Positions 6,945 to 13,731 of a stretch of DNA of 16,829 nt are shown here, piece by piece. The DNA comes from Verrucomicrobiota bacterium (lineage in GTDB: Bacteria; Verrucomicrobiota; Verrucomicrobiia; Opitutales; Opitutaceae). The stretch is taken from assembly GCA_023457035.1 (NCBI GenBank), contig JAEWNN010000149.1, positions 1 through 16,829 of the forward strand. Reading direction: 5' to 3'. Made by a program: the position numbers and the translations under genes. Under the pieces are notes generated by a model that saw only the letters and a list, made by a program, of their open reading frames with translations, ran no database searches and was not told the DNA's origin. How positions within the stretch are numbered: position 1 is the stretch's first letter; each line of letters opens with the position of its first letter.

Positions 6945-7457
6945 CGTGCCGCCAGACTGGCACGCCGCCTCCGCCACGCAAGTCGCCGCCCGCCAGACCG
7001 ACACTGGATACGACGCCTGCCGCTCCGCGCCTTCCCGCGCGACCGCTGCAACGGCAAGACTCGGGCCCGCCCCCACCCGCGGCCATCGGGAGCCGGCGCC
7101 GTTTCCTGGTCGTCGTTGACGGCCCGCCCCCCCTCGGCCTCGGTTTCCAGTGCAACCGTCGCCGCCAACGCCCCACCAGCACAGGCCCCCATGCGAACGC
7201 ACAGAATTCTGTTCCGATCGGAACAAAATTCCGTGCGTTCGGGGCCGCGCACCGGTTCATCCCGCAACCGCGGGCCCGCCACGCGAGCACCGCCGCGAGC
7301 GCTTCCGCACCTGCACAACGCCCAACGGGAGAACCGATCAAACATCGGATCAAACCTGGATTCCCCTCCCCCCAACCCGCCGCGCGAAAAGTTTGAAGGG
7401 CTTTTCCAAGACGAGGGCTTATACTGTGCCGACCGCAGCCCCTAGCGGATAAAGACC
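6945..7457. other. Divergent intergenic region with a long palindrome
   Basis: This gap lies between the divergent aat gene and the sigma-factor operon. No coding sequence is supported: open frames are Arg/Pro-rich and without motifs. It contains the 48-bp palindrome at 7194-7241 (separate entry). The last 80 bases before the operon are noticeably less GC-rich. There a TATACT box (7420-7425) resembles a -10 element, but the nearest TTGAAG (7393-7398) is 21 bp away, so a normal sigma70 promoter is doubtful; an autoregulated ECF promoter in this stretch is a possibility that cannot be shown here. Confidence 0.45.
7194..7241. repeat. 48-bp imperfect palindrome centred on TTCCGATCGGAA
   Basis: The two 24-base halves are reverse complements except at two positions, giving a structure that starts CGAACGCAC, ends GTGCGTTCG and is centred between 7217 and 7218. 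Both mismatches become G-U pairs if the minus strand is transcribed, so a minus-strand RNA could pair along the whole length apart from a small GATC loop. It could be a palindromic interspersed element, a transcription factor site or the relic of a small mobile element. It lies in the middle of the aat/sigma-operon gap and belongs to neither gene. Confidence 0.8.
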
Positions 7458-7790
7458 ATGACCAACCCGCACGATCCGCTCGACGATCTTATCACCTCCT
7501 GGAAGGAGACTCCTCCAGCCCGCCCCGACTTGCGCCGAAGGGTCTGGGCCCGGATCGACACCGCCGAAAAGCGGCGTCCCGGCTTCATCCAATTCTGGCG
7601 CCAGTCCCTCGCCGCCCTCGTGCGCCAACGCGCCGCCGTCGGCTGGGTGGCCGCCTGCATCGCCCTCGGCCTGATCAGCGCCGAGCTGCGCGCCAGCCGC
7701 ACCCCCATGCGCGACCTCGCCCAAATGGCCGCCGTGTATCTCCAAACCATCAACCCCCTGCTGCGCGACTCCGCCGGCGGCCCACCGTGA
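7458..7790 (+). CDS. Small single-pass membrane protein, putative anti-sigma factor
   Basis: The product is 110 residues. The first 58 residues are charged and probably cytoplasmic (acidic start DPLDDLITSW, then RPDLRRRVWARID), followed by one membrane helix at about residues 60-76 and a short C-terminal part that would be periplasmic. I do not recognise a named domain. Size, topology and position suggest a CnrY-like anti-sigma factor: it is first in an operon whose second gene encodes a membrane-anchored periplasmic sensor and whose third encodes an ECF sigma factor. The cytoplasmic part would hold the sigma factor at the membrane. Its stop overlaps the GTG start of the next gene. The Shine-Dalgarno is weak (GGATAAAG). 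The gene call is solid; the function is inferred from context. Confidence 0.7.
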   Translation: MTNPHDPLDDLITSWKETPPARPDLRRRVWARIDTAEKRRPGFIQFWRQSLAALVRQRAAVGWVAACIALGLISAELRASRTPMRDLAQMAAVYLQTINPLLRDSAGGPP

Positions 7791-8239
7791 AACGCTTCCT
7801 GCTCGTCGTCCTGCTCGGCTTCGTCGCCGGTGCCGCGACCCACATCGGGTTCTACGCGTTCCGCCGGCCGGCCGTCGAAACCCGCCTCGCCCACAATCTG
7901 GCGTGGATGCGCACGGAGTTCGCCCTCGACGACGAGCAGTACCAGCGCATCAGCGCCCTGCACGACCGCACCGGCCCCGAGCTGGAGCGTTTGTTCACCG
8001 TGCTGCGCAGCACGCGTGATGAACTCCAGCGGCTCGAGGAGATCCGCCGTTCCAGCGACAAGGTCGATTTCCTCGCCTATCACCAGGCCAAGGAGACGAA
8101 TCGCAAGGCGCGCAGCCAGTGCCGCAGCCTCACGCTCGATCTGGTCTACTCCGTCGCCGAGACCATGACTGCCGAGCAACGCGACCGCTACTTCGCCCTC
8201 GTGCGCAACGGCATCGAGCTCGCGCCCCCCGGCCGCTAA
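7787..8239 (+). CDS. Membrane-anchored periplasmic LTxxQ/CnrX-like sensor protein
   Basis: The product is 150 residues. A single N-terminal hydrophobic segment (about residues 4-24, no clear cleavage site) would anchor a helical periplasmic domain. That domain has two LTxxQ-like motifs at the expected distance: FALDDEQYQRI (residues 45-55) and TMTAEQRDRYFALV (126-139), with long charged helices between them. This is the pattern of the Spy/CpxP/CnrX heavy-metal-resistance superfamily. His36, His59, His99 and Cys112 are possible ligands, but the paired His-x3-His and His-x3-Met ligands of CnrX are not clearly conserved, so metal binding is not shown. The start is GTG, with GTGA overlapping the upstream stop, which indicates translational coupling. 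It is likely the signal-sensing partner of the putative anti-sigma factor. Confidence 0.72.
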   Translation: MKRFLLVVLLGFVAGAATHIGFYAFRRPAVETRLAHNLAWMRTEFALDDEQYQRISALHDRTGPELERLFTVLRSTRDELQRLEEIRRSSDKVDFLAYHQAKETNRKARSQCRSLTLDLVYSVAETMTAEQRDRYFALVRNGIELAPPGR

Positions 8240-8294
8240 GCGCCCGCCGCGCCCGCCCCCTTTCCCGAATCGCCCCAACCCCCGCACCCAGGCG

Positions 8295-8891
8295 ATGCCC
8301 GCCGACTCCGCCCAAGACCTTGCCCTCATGGCCGCCCTCGTGGCCGGTCGCGACTCCGCGCTCGACGAGCTGATGGAACGCTGGGAGGGCCCGTTGCGCA
8401 GTTTCGCCTATCGCTACCTGCTCAACCCCACCGACACCGACGAGGTCGTCGAGGAGACCTTCGTGCGCATCTACCACAAACGCGCCGATTTTGTCCCCGG
8501 CTCCAATTTCTCCGCCTGGATCTTCACGATCGCCGCCAACCTCTGCCGCCACCGGCTGCGTTGGCGCCGCCGCCACCCCTCCGAGTCCATCGACATCCCC
8601 GACGAGGACGGTTCCCCCGGCCTCGGTTCGACGCTGCCGGCCGGCGGGGCGGACCCTGCCGTCGCCGCCGAAGGCAGCGAGCGCATCGCCGCCCTGCGCG
8701 AGGCCGTCGCGGCGCTGCCGCACGACCAGCGCACCGTCTTCCTCCTGCACTCCTACGAGGGCCTGAGCTACCGCGAGATCGCCGCCTCCGTCGGGTGCTC
8801 CGAGCGCGGCGTGGAGACCCGGCTCTACCGCGCCCGCCAGGCCCTGCGCGACAAGCTCTCCCACCTGCTCGCGCTCACCGCCGCCGCGTAG
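8295..8891 (+). CDS. ECF-type RNA polymerase sigma factor
   Basis: The product is 198 residues. The region-2 domain spans about residues 26-95: DEVVEETFVRIYHKRADF matches the conserved DxVQETFxRxxxxxxxF segment of 2.1-2.2, and SAWIFTIAANLCRHRLRWRRR matches 2.3-2.4. After an acidic linker comes region 4 at about 130-187, with ALPHDQRTVFLLHSYEGLSYREIAASVGCSERGVETRLYRARQAL, the helix-turn-helix that reads the -35 element. Region 3 is absent, as expected for group IV sigma factors. The gene starts 55 bp after the CnrX-like gene and is probably part of the same operon. AGG lies a few bases before the ATG. Regulation is presumably by the two upstream membrane proteins. No target genes are identifiable in the window. 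Confidence 0.92.
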   Translation: MPADSAQDLALMAALVAGRDSALDELMERWEGPLRSFAYRYLLNPTDTDEVVEETFVRIYHKRADFVPGSNFSAWIFTIAANLCRHRLRWRRRHPSESIDIPDEDGSPGLGSTLPAGGADPAVAAEGSERIAALREAVAALPHDQRTVFLLHSYEGLSYREIAASVGCSERGVETRLYRARQALRDKLSHLLALTAAA

Positions 8892-8913
8892 GCGCGGGCG
8901 GTTTGGGCACCTC

Positions 8914-9074
8914 CCGGCGTTCTCACGAACGCCGCTACCGCGATACGGCATCGCCGTAGCGATGCGCGTGAGCACATCGACAGCCGCCATCCGGCGTCGG
9001 TCACCATCCGGCGTTCTCACGAACGCCGCTACACAGCGGGCCGCTCCGCAACGCTGCGCGTGAGCGCAGCGTTG
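8914..9074. repeat. Cluster of REP-like hairpin repeats
   Basis: The region after the sigma-factor gene has two identical 25-bp units (8914-8938 and 9008-9032), each a hairpin GGCGTTC-TCAC-GAACGCC flanked by CCG and CTAC. Between them are an imperfect palindrome at 8935-8959 and a CGATG...CATCG hairpin around a GCGTGAGC core. After the second unit comes a perfect 11-bp stem starting CAACGCTGCGC with a GTGA loop (9049-9074), which repeats the same GCGTGAGC core. This looks like a bacterial interspersed mosaic or REP cluster. It may also stop transcription of the sigma operon. Confidence 0.85.
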
Positions 9075-9094
9075 TCCGCTTCCGTCGCCCGCGC

Positions 9095-9139
9095 TGTCTT
9101 CAGTTTCCGGTATCCGGTTTCCGGTCTCCTGTCTCCGGG
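9095..9139. repeat. Degenerate short tandem repeat (TTTCCGG-type)
   Basis: The stretch repeats a T(T/A)TCCGG core, as TTTCCGG, TATCCGG and TTTCCGG, then a decayed TCTCCTG and a TCTCCGG. It lies just downstream of the 9147-10244 gene (minus strand) and right after the REP-like cluster. It is non-coding. Similar short tandem stretches are known intergenic clutter in some high-GC genomes; no function is suggested. Confidence 0.6.
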
Positions 9140-9146
9140 TTCCCGC

Positions 9147-10244
9147 TCAATCCTTGAAGGCGAAGTCCCGCGCGGCGTCCGGGCCGGGGCCGGTGGCCCG
9201 CTTGAGGTTGCGCCGCACAGTCGCGAGGCTCTCGCGCACCAGTTCGCCCATCGAGGTGCAGCCGAGGAAAGCCGTGTTCCCGTAGTGCTCCGCCAGGCCC
9301 GCGCGCAGCTGCTCCACGTGCGCCACCGGCGCCAGTTCCTGGGCCGCCATCGCATCGAGCAGTTGCTCGAGCCGCTGCCGGATCAGGTCGGCGCGCTGGA
9401 GGATGAGCGTCTGCTCCTCGTGCTGGTACTGGAGCACGACGGTCGGGTTGAGGTGCTGCAGGCAGAAGAGCGCCAGATGCCGGTTCTCCGGGAAGAACTG
9501 CGGCAGGTAGAAGTTCTTGCGCGGGCTGTAGGACTGCTGGTCGAAATCCATCGCACGGAACCGGATCGTGGGCTCGTCGAAGTCGGGCACCACGAGCGCC
9601 ACGAAGTTGTACGCGCGCATGTCGCCGAGCAGCCGCACGAAGCAGCGCTCGTTGAACTTCACCAACTCCTTGGCCACGCGGATCGGCTTGAGCTCGCCGC
9701 GGTGCAGCCACTTGTCGATGAACACATCGCCCGGGATGCCGATCACATGCTCCTCCACCAGCGTGTCGCCGCTGGTGAAGAAGTTCATGCGGTTGGGCGA
9801 GAGCAGATGCTCCAGCTCCAGACCGAACACCCGCGAGGCGTCGGCCTTCTTCAGGTAGAAGTAGTCCTGGTTGTCGTTGTAGGAATTGACGATCCGGATG
9901 CGGAAAGGGAGCGAGTTGCCGAAGGTGCAGTAGTCGATGCGGTCGACGTAGAGGTGCTGCATCACCGACAGGTCGCCCTGCACGCGCAGTTGCGCGTAGA
10001 GCCGGCACAACGCGGCGTTGAGCCGCTCCATCTCGTGCCGGTCGTACATGACGACCTCCCACAGCGTCGGCTCGCCGCCCGGCCCCTCGAGCGGGATCGA
10101 CTCCCGGAAGTGCATCAGGTCGCGGTAGAGCACCGGCAGCTCCAGGTCGCGGTGGTAGCGCACCAGGTAGTCGCGCAGCGCCGGTGCGATCGGATACGCG
10201 GGCTTGCGCTTGGTCGGCGGGGGCGGCTGCTGGCGCGGCGTCAT
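9147..10244 (-). CDS. Conserved-looking protein of unknown function with kinase-like motifs
   Basis: The product is 365 residues. I do not recognise a named family. It has no signal peptide or membrane segment, so it is probably cytoplasmic. The central part contains blocks in the order seen in protein-kinase-like folds: a strand with YFYLKKAD (Lys132/Lys133) followed by GLELEHLL, a VEEHVIGIPGDVFI stretch, then LLGDMRAYNFV (Asp208, Asn213), like the HGDxxxxN catalytic loop, and RFRAMDFDQQ (Asp233, Asp235), like the DFG/IDFD metal-binding loop. There is no Gly-rich loop that I can see. The C-terminal third (LRQRLEQLLDAMAAQ and on) is helical. The ATG at 10244 starts a Pro/Lys-rich segment. It is divergent from nothing and convergent with the sigma operon; neighbours give no functional clue. 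The coding call is strong, the kinase idea is an inference. Confidence 0.78.
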   Translation of the reverse strand: MTPRQQPPPPTKRKPAYPIAPALRDYLVRYHRDLELPVLYRDLMHFRESIPLEGPGGEPTLWEVVMYDRHEMERLNAALCRLYAQLRVQGDLSVMQHLYVDRIDYCTFGNSLPFRIRIVNSYNDNQDYFYLKKADASRVFGLELEHLLSPNRMNFFTSGDTLVEEHVIGIPGDVFIDKWLHRGELKPIRVAKELVKFNERCFVRLLGDMRAYNFVALVVPDFDEPTIRFRAMDFDQQSYSPRKNFYLPQFFPENRHLALFCLQHLNPTVVLQYQHEEQTLILQRADLIRQRLEQLLDAMAAQELAPVAHVEQLRAGLAEHYGNTAFLGCTSMGELVRESLATVRRNLKRATGPGPDAARDFAFKD

Positions 10245-10340
10245 GCCGCGACCCTAGGGCAACGCCGCCGTTTGGCCAGCGCCGAGGCGGCGGCGGCGAT
10301 CAGCCGAAGGGGGGGCGGCTTGGTCGGTCCAGCGCCCCGG

Positions 10341-10407
10341 AGGGTGCGAGCTTGCTCGCACCGCCTGGATACGACCCCGCCCTGTGGGGCGAGCGAGCTC
10401 GCACCCT
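10341..10407. repeat. Inverted pair of 22-bp hairpin repeats
   Basis: The unit at 10341-10362 (AGGGTGCGAGC then TTGCTCGCACC) is itself a 9-bp hairpin with a TT loop. The unit at 10386-10407 is its reverse complement with two mismatches. Together they can form a 67-base cruciform or long hairpin with a 23-base centre. It lies just after the GH28-like gene (stop at 10430, minus strand), where it could end transcription. It resembles an interspersed palindromic repeat pair and is unrelated in sequence to the 8914-9074 repeats. Confidence 0.82.
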
Positions 10408-10429
10408 ACGCCAACGGCATGACCCCGCC

Positions 10430-11836
10430 TCACTCCAGCCGGCAGTCCCGGGCGTCGATCGCGGGGGCGCCGTGGCAACCCTGCGCCTTCGTGTCGACCG
10501 TGCCGTCGACCCCGCGCAACCAGAGCGCGGGTACGGCGGGCGTCGCCGCGGCGAGCCAGCTGTCGCGCGGCAGGGTCTCGGCGGTGTTGCGCAGGCGTTT
10601 CCACTCCGGCACCCACTCGGCCGGGGCCGGCGCGGCGGGCCAGCGCACGTCGAAGTTGGTCACGCGCAGGTCGCGCACGTTCTCGGCCACGAGCGCGGCG
10701 GCGGCCTGGCGGGCCTCCGGGCTGCCGATACGCTCTTCGATCATGGCGGGCTCGAGGTAGCGGGCCGTCTTCTCGACCAGCGGGTAGCGCAGCGTCACGT
10801 CGTCGAGGCGGATGTCCTCGATCGTGCCGCCGTTGCTCGCGGCGATGAGCATGCGCCCGTCGGTGATCGCGCGCAGGTTGCGCACCGTCACCCCGCGCAC
10901 CGCGGGCGTCACCCCCACGGCGGTGTCGAGCGGCCGGGCGTTGATCACCAGCGGCCGGGAATCGAGCAGCTCGCACCGGGTGTCGACGGTGATGTCGTGC
11001 ACAAGCACCTCCTCGATGGGCGCGCCCTCGACGGCGTGCAGCGCCACGCCGGTGTGGCTGTGGTGGAGCACGCAGTCGCTGAAGACGATGTCGCGGATCG
11101 GGTGACCGCTCTCCGGGCCGCAGACCAGGGCCGCGCCGTGGGCGCGGATGTAGCAGCGGCTCACCGTCACGCGCTCGCAGGGCGCGGAATCGCGCCAAGC
11201 TTTCAGAGCGATGCCGTCGGTGCCGGTCGTGATCGAGCTGTCGCGCACCCAGACCTCGCGGCAGCCGTTGATCACGATGCCGTCGCTGTCCGGCGCGCGC
11301 AGGTCGTTCTCGATGCGCACGCAGTGGATCCAGGCGCGCTCGCAGCGCTGCAGGTGCAGCGTCCAGCCCGGCGAGTTGCGCATGAAGATCTCGGAGATGC
11401 GCACGTCCTTGCAGTCGACGAACTCGATGAGCGGGGTGACGAGGCGGCGCTTGACCTTGATGGGGGCGCGGAGGTTGGAGGCGTCCTCCCAGAACTCGGT
11501 CGCGCTGCCGTCGATCACGCCGGGGCCGCAGATGCCGATGTTCTCGCAACCGCGGGCGACGATGAGGTGGTAGGGGTGGCGGTCGCCGTGCGACTCCGCG
11601 ATCGGCCGGTACTCCTCGAGGTCGGGCGAGGCGAGCAGCACGGCGCCATTGGTCAGCTCGAGGGTGACGTTGGAGCGCATCTCCAGCGTGCCGCAGCGGA
11701 ACACGCCGCGCGGAAACACCACCGTGCCGCCGCCGACGGTGCCGGCCATGTTGATCGCCTTCTGCACGGTGCCCGTCGCCTGGGCCCAGCCGTTGTTGAC
11801 GTCGCCAAACTCGGTTACGATGAAGCGGGTATTCAT
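10430..11836 (-). CDS. GH28 (polygalacturonase)-like right-handed beta-helix protein
   Basis: The product is 468 residues. The start VTEFGDVNNG, AINMAGTVGGGTVVFPRGVF and SNVTLELTNGAVLLASPDLEEY is the usual N-terminal part of bacterial GH28 proteins. Later, NSPGWTLHLQRC (154-165) matches the NSPxWTxHPxxC block. Of the catalytic motifs, NTD reads DSD (183-185, last Asp kept), GDDC reads GTDG (205-208, first Asp replaced by Thr, second kept), GHG reads AHG (His233 kept), and RIK reads ALH (265-267), so the substrate-binding Arg and Lys are absent. There is no signal peptide, suggesting a cytoplasmic protein unless the start is wrong. It may act on pectin or rhamnogalacturonan oligosaccharides, or have lost activity. 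The ATG at 11836 has no good Shine-Dalgarno; homology begins a few residues after it. Confidence 0.85.
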   Translation of the reverse strand: MNTRFIVTEFGDVNNGWAQATGTVQKAINMAGTVGGGTVVFPRGVFRCGTLEMRSNVTLELTNGAVLLASPDLEEYRPIAESHGDRHPYHLIVARGCENIGICGPGVIDGSATEFWEDASNLRAPIKVKRRLVTPLIEFVDCKDVRISEIFMRNSPGWTLHLQRCERAWIHCVRIENDLRAPDSDGIVINGCREVWVRDSSITTGTDGIALKAWRDSAPCERVTVSRCYIRAHGAALVCGPESGHPIRDIVFSDCVLHHSHTGVALHAVEGAPIEEVLVHDITVDTRCELLDSRPLVINARPLDTAVGVTPAVRGVTVRNLRAITDGRMLIAASNGGTIEDIRLDDVTLRYPLVEKTARYLEPAMIEERIGSPEARQAAAALVAENVRDLRVTNFDVRWPAAPAPAEWVPEWKRLRNTAETLPRDSWLAAATPAVPALWLRGVDGTVDTKAQGCHGAPAIDARDCRLE

Positions 11837-11961
11837 GGCGAAGGTCGAGGTAAGGAGGCCCCGGGGAGTTGGCGAGGCTGAACACAGCGTAAATTCGCCC
11901 GCCGCGCGGGGACCGCGAAAAAAGCCCTCGCCTCGCCGTCCCGCCGCGCTAGCCACGGGGC

Positions 11962-13338
11962 GTGGGCTTCTTCGCTTCGCTCTTCGGCCAGAAAACCTCC
12001 CCCGCCCCCCGTCCCGCGGTCGCGGCCTCGCCCGCGCCGGCCCGGTCCGGGCAACCCGCGCGGGCCAGCAGCGGCCCATTGCCCGGGCCGGAGAGCATCG
12101 CCACCCAACCGCGGCCCGAGGGCGCGCTCGATGTGCCCGCCCTGCTCGTGCAAGCCCGCGCGCACCTCGACCGGCAGGACCTCCCGGCCGCGCTCCAGCT
12201 CTACGAACAGATCGCCGCGACCGACGGCGAGCTGGGCGGGCCGCTCACGACCATCTCCGGCGATCTCGGCGCCACCGGCCACCTTGAGGCGTTGATCGAG
12301 TTCCTCGCCCCGCGCTACGACCCCGCCACCCACGGCATGGCCCCGGGCCTCAACCTCCTCCAGGCCTACCTCCACCGGCGCAACGCCGGCGCCGCCCAGC
12401 AACTGCTCGACCTGCTCACGCCGCTAGTCACGACCTATTCGATGCGCGACCGGCTCGACGGCTTCCGTTGCGCCATCGCCGAGTTGCGCGCCGCCGCCCC
12501 CGCCGAACCCGCCCCGACCGGCCCCGCCCCCGACATCCACCTCATCAACATCAGCCGGCCGATCTGGACCTACGGACTCGAGCAGGGGGAAAACACTCTC
12601 CCAACCAAGACCGCGCGCGTTCGCCAGCTCGCCGTGTTGCCGATCGCGCTGGTCGGCGACGGCGTCGCCGAGGGCAAAATCGCGCCGCCCGACCACCCGC
12701 TGGCTCCGGTCGTGCGCGGCCTGCCCCTAGCCTTGGCCGAAGCCTGCTGGTTCGCGCCAGCCTACCGCCCCACCGCCGTGACCGGCATCGACCAGGAGAA
12801 AAACCTCCTGCTCGCTCCCCGCGCCTTCGTCGCCGGGCAAGTGCGCCAGCTCTTCCCGTCCGACCAGGATCCCATCGACTACGCCATCGCCGGCACCCTG
12901 CGCGCCGCTCCCGGAGGCGTCATCGCTACACTGGAGTTCGTCATCTTGGACGTCCGCAAGTCGAAGCTCCTCAAGACCCTCCGCCTCGACGGCCCCGACG
13001 CGCTCGCCCGCGCGTGGCCGCAATTGCTCGGGTATATCGAGGCCGCCCGCCCCGGCCCCGCCCCCATCGACTACGTCCTGCCCGCCGATCCGGTCGCCCA
13101 CGCGACCGCGCTCGATCACGTGTTGCACTTCTTCCTCGCCGAGAAAGGGGTTGTCCCGCCCGAGAAACTCGCGCCGCACCTCCCGCGGTTGGCCGCCCTC
13201 GCCGCGTATGCCGCCGCCCACCCGGACACAGTTGTGCCGGGGCTCATCCTGCGCGCCGCCATCCGCCACTGCGCGGCGCTCGCCTTGGAGGTCCCCCCGG
13301 AGATCGCCACCGCCGCCGGCCCATCCGCCAGCGAGTAG
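11962..13338 (+). CDS. Protein of unknown function with TPR-like and possible TolB-N/CsgG-like regions
   Basis: The product is 458 residues. A GTG start is supported: an in-frame TAG lies 12 nt upstream and ACGGGG precedes the codon. After a Pro/Ala-rich linker (residues 12-55) come helical repeats resembling tetratricopeptide units (LLVQARAHLDRQDLPAALQLYEQI and LLQAYLHRRNAGAAQQLLDLL). From about residue 225 a mixed alpha/beta region has RQLAVLPIAL, then PLALAEACWFAP, then DYAIAGTLRAAPGG followed by ATLEFVILDVRKSKLLKTLRLDG. That resembles the order in TolB-N/CsgG-like domains, where a short-lived VLPF strand, a helix and a GxxxxxGxxxxxxLxD strand pair occur. The C-terminus is Ala-rich and helical. 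No signal peptide or membrane segment is evident. It is divergent from the GH28-like gene and 393 bp before the hybrid kinase. Function is not known. Confidence 0.7.
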   Translation: MGFFASLFGQKTSPAPRPAVAASPAPARSGQPARASSGPLPGPESIATQPRPEGALDVPALLVQARAHLDRQDLPAALQLYEQIAATDGELGGPLTTISGDLGATGHLEALIEFLAPRYDPATHGMAPGLNLLQAYLHRRNAGAAQQLLDLLTPLVTTYSMRDRLDGFRCAIAELRAAAPAEPAPTGPAPDIHLINISRPIWTYGLEQGENTLPTKTARVRQLAVLPIALVGDGVAEGKIAPPDHPLAPVVRGLPLALAEACWFAPAYRPTAVTGIDQEKNLLLAPRAFVAGQVRQLFPSDQDPIDYAIAGTLRAAPGGVIATLEFVILDVRKSKLLKTLRLDGPDALARAWPQLLGYIEAARPGPAPIDYVLPADPVAHATALDHVLHFFLAEKGVVPPEKLAPHLPRLAALAAYAAAHPDTVVPGLILRAAIRHCAALALEVPPEIATAAGPSASE

Positions 13339-13731
13339 CAGTTCTTCAGCGGCACGCCAGCTCGGGCCCCTGGCCGTGGTCATGCAGTCGCCGCAAATCC
13401 AAGAGCGAACCGCCGGCCCCCCGTTGGTGATACCACCGGCCGGCATGCTCTACCCGTGGGTCCGGTCTCCGAGCGGACACCTCCGACTCCAGTCGTGACC
13501 GCCGGCTCACGTTTCCCGGCGTCCAGCCAGAGAGGGGACTCGCGGACTGCACGATCACGGCTGCGCTGACCTGCCCGGAAGCCATCTGGGGCTGCTGCGC
13601 CCCCCGCGCTGGTAATGCCACAGGGACTTCTCCCGGGCGCCCACGCCCTTCCGCGACTCCGGGCTCAAGCCCGCCGCCACCCGGCCGATGTGTTTTCCAC
13701 GGCCTCGTCCCCAAAGGGAGGTCGGCCCACA
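13339..13731. other. Intergenic region before the hybrid kinase
   Basis: No coding sequence, repeat or RNA gene is supported here. Short open frames on both strands have no recognisable motifs. The only clear signal is the ribosome-binding site at the right end (separate entry). No convincing terminator follows the 11962-13338 gene, so co-transcription with the kinase is possible. Confidence 0.4.
13715..13722 (+). promoter_or_regulatory. Ribosome-binding site fixing the kinase GTG start
   Basis: AGGGAGGT lies 9 bases before the GTG at 13732. It is the strongest Shine-Dalgarno sequence seen in this window and supports the GTG as the true start of the hybrid kinase, giving a short cytoplasmic tail before the first membrane helix. 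Confidence 0.75.

Noticed and set aside
7393..7425. Sigma70 promoter TTGAAG / TATACT before the sigma operon
   Set aside because: The 21-bp spacer is too long for a standard promoter, and the -35 match is modest. Kept only as a note in the intergenic entry.
9060..11881. Two long plus-strand open frames (9060-10760 and 10184-11881)
   Set aside because: They run antisense to the 9147-10244 and GH28-like genes. The translations are His/Arg/Val/Asp-rich with no domain features, typical of antisense readings in GC3-biased DNA.
13339..13731. Small protein-coding gene between the 11962-13338 gene and the kinase
   Set aside because: Open frames on both strands are short, lack ribosome-binding sites and show no recognisable sequence features.
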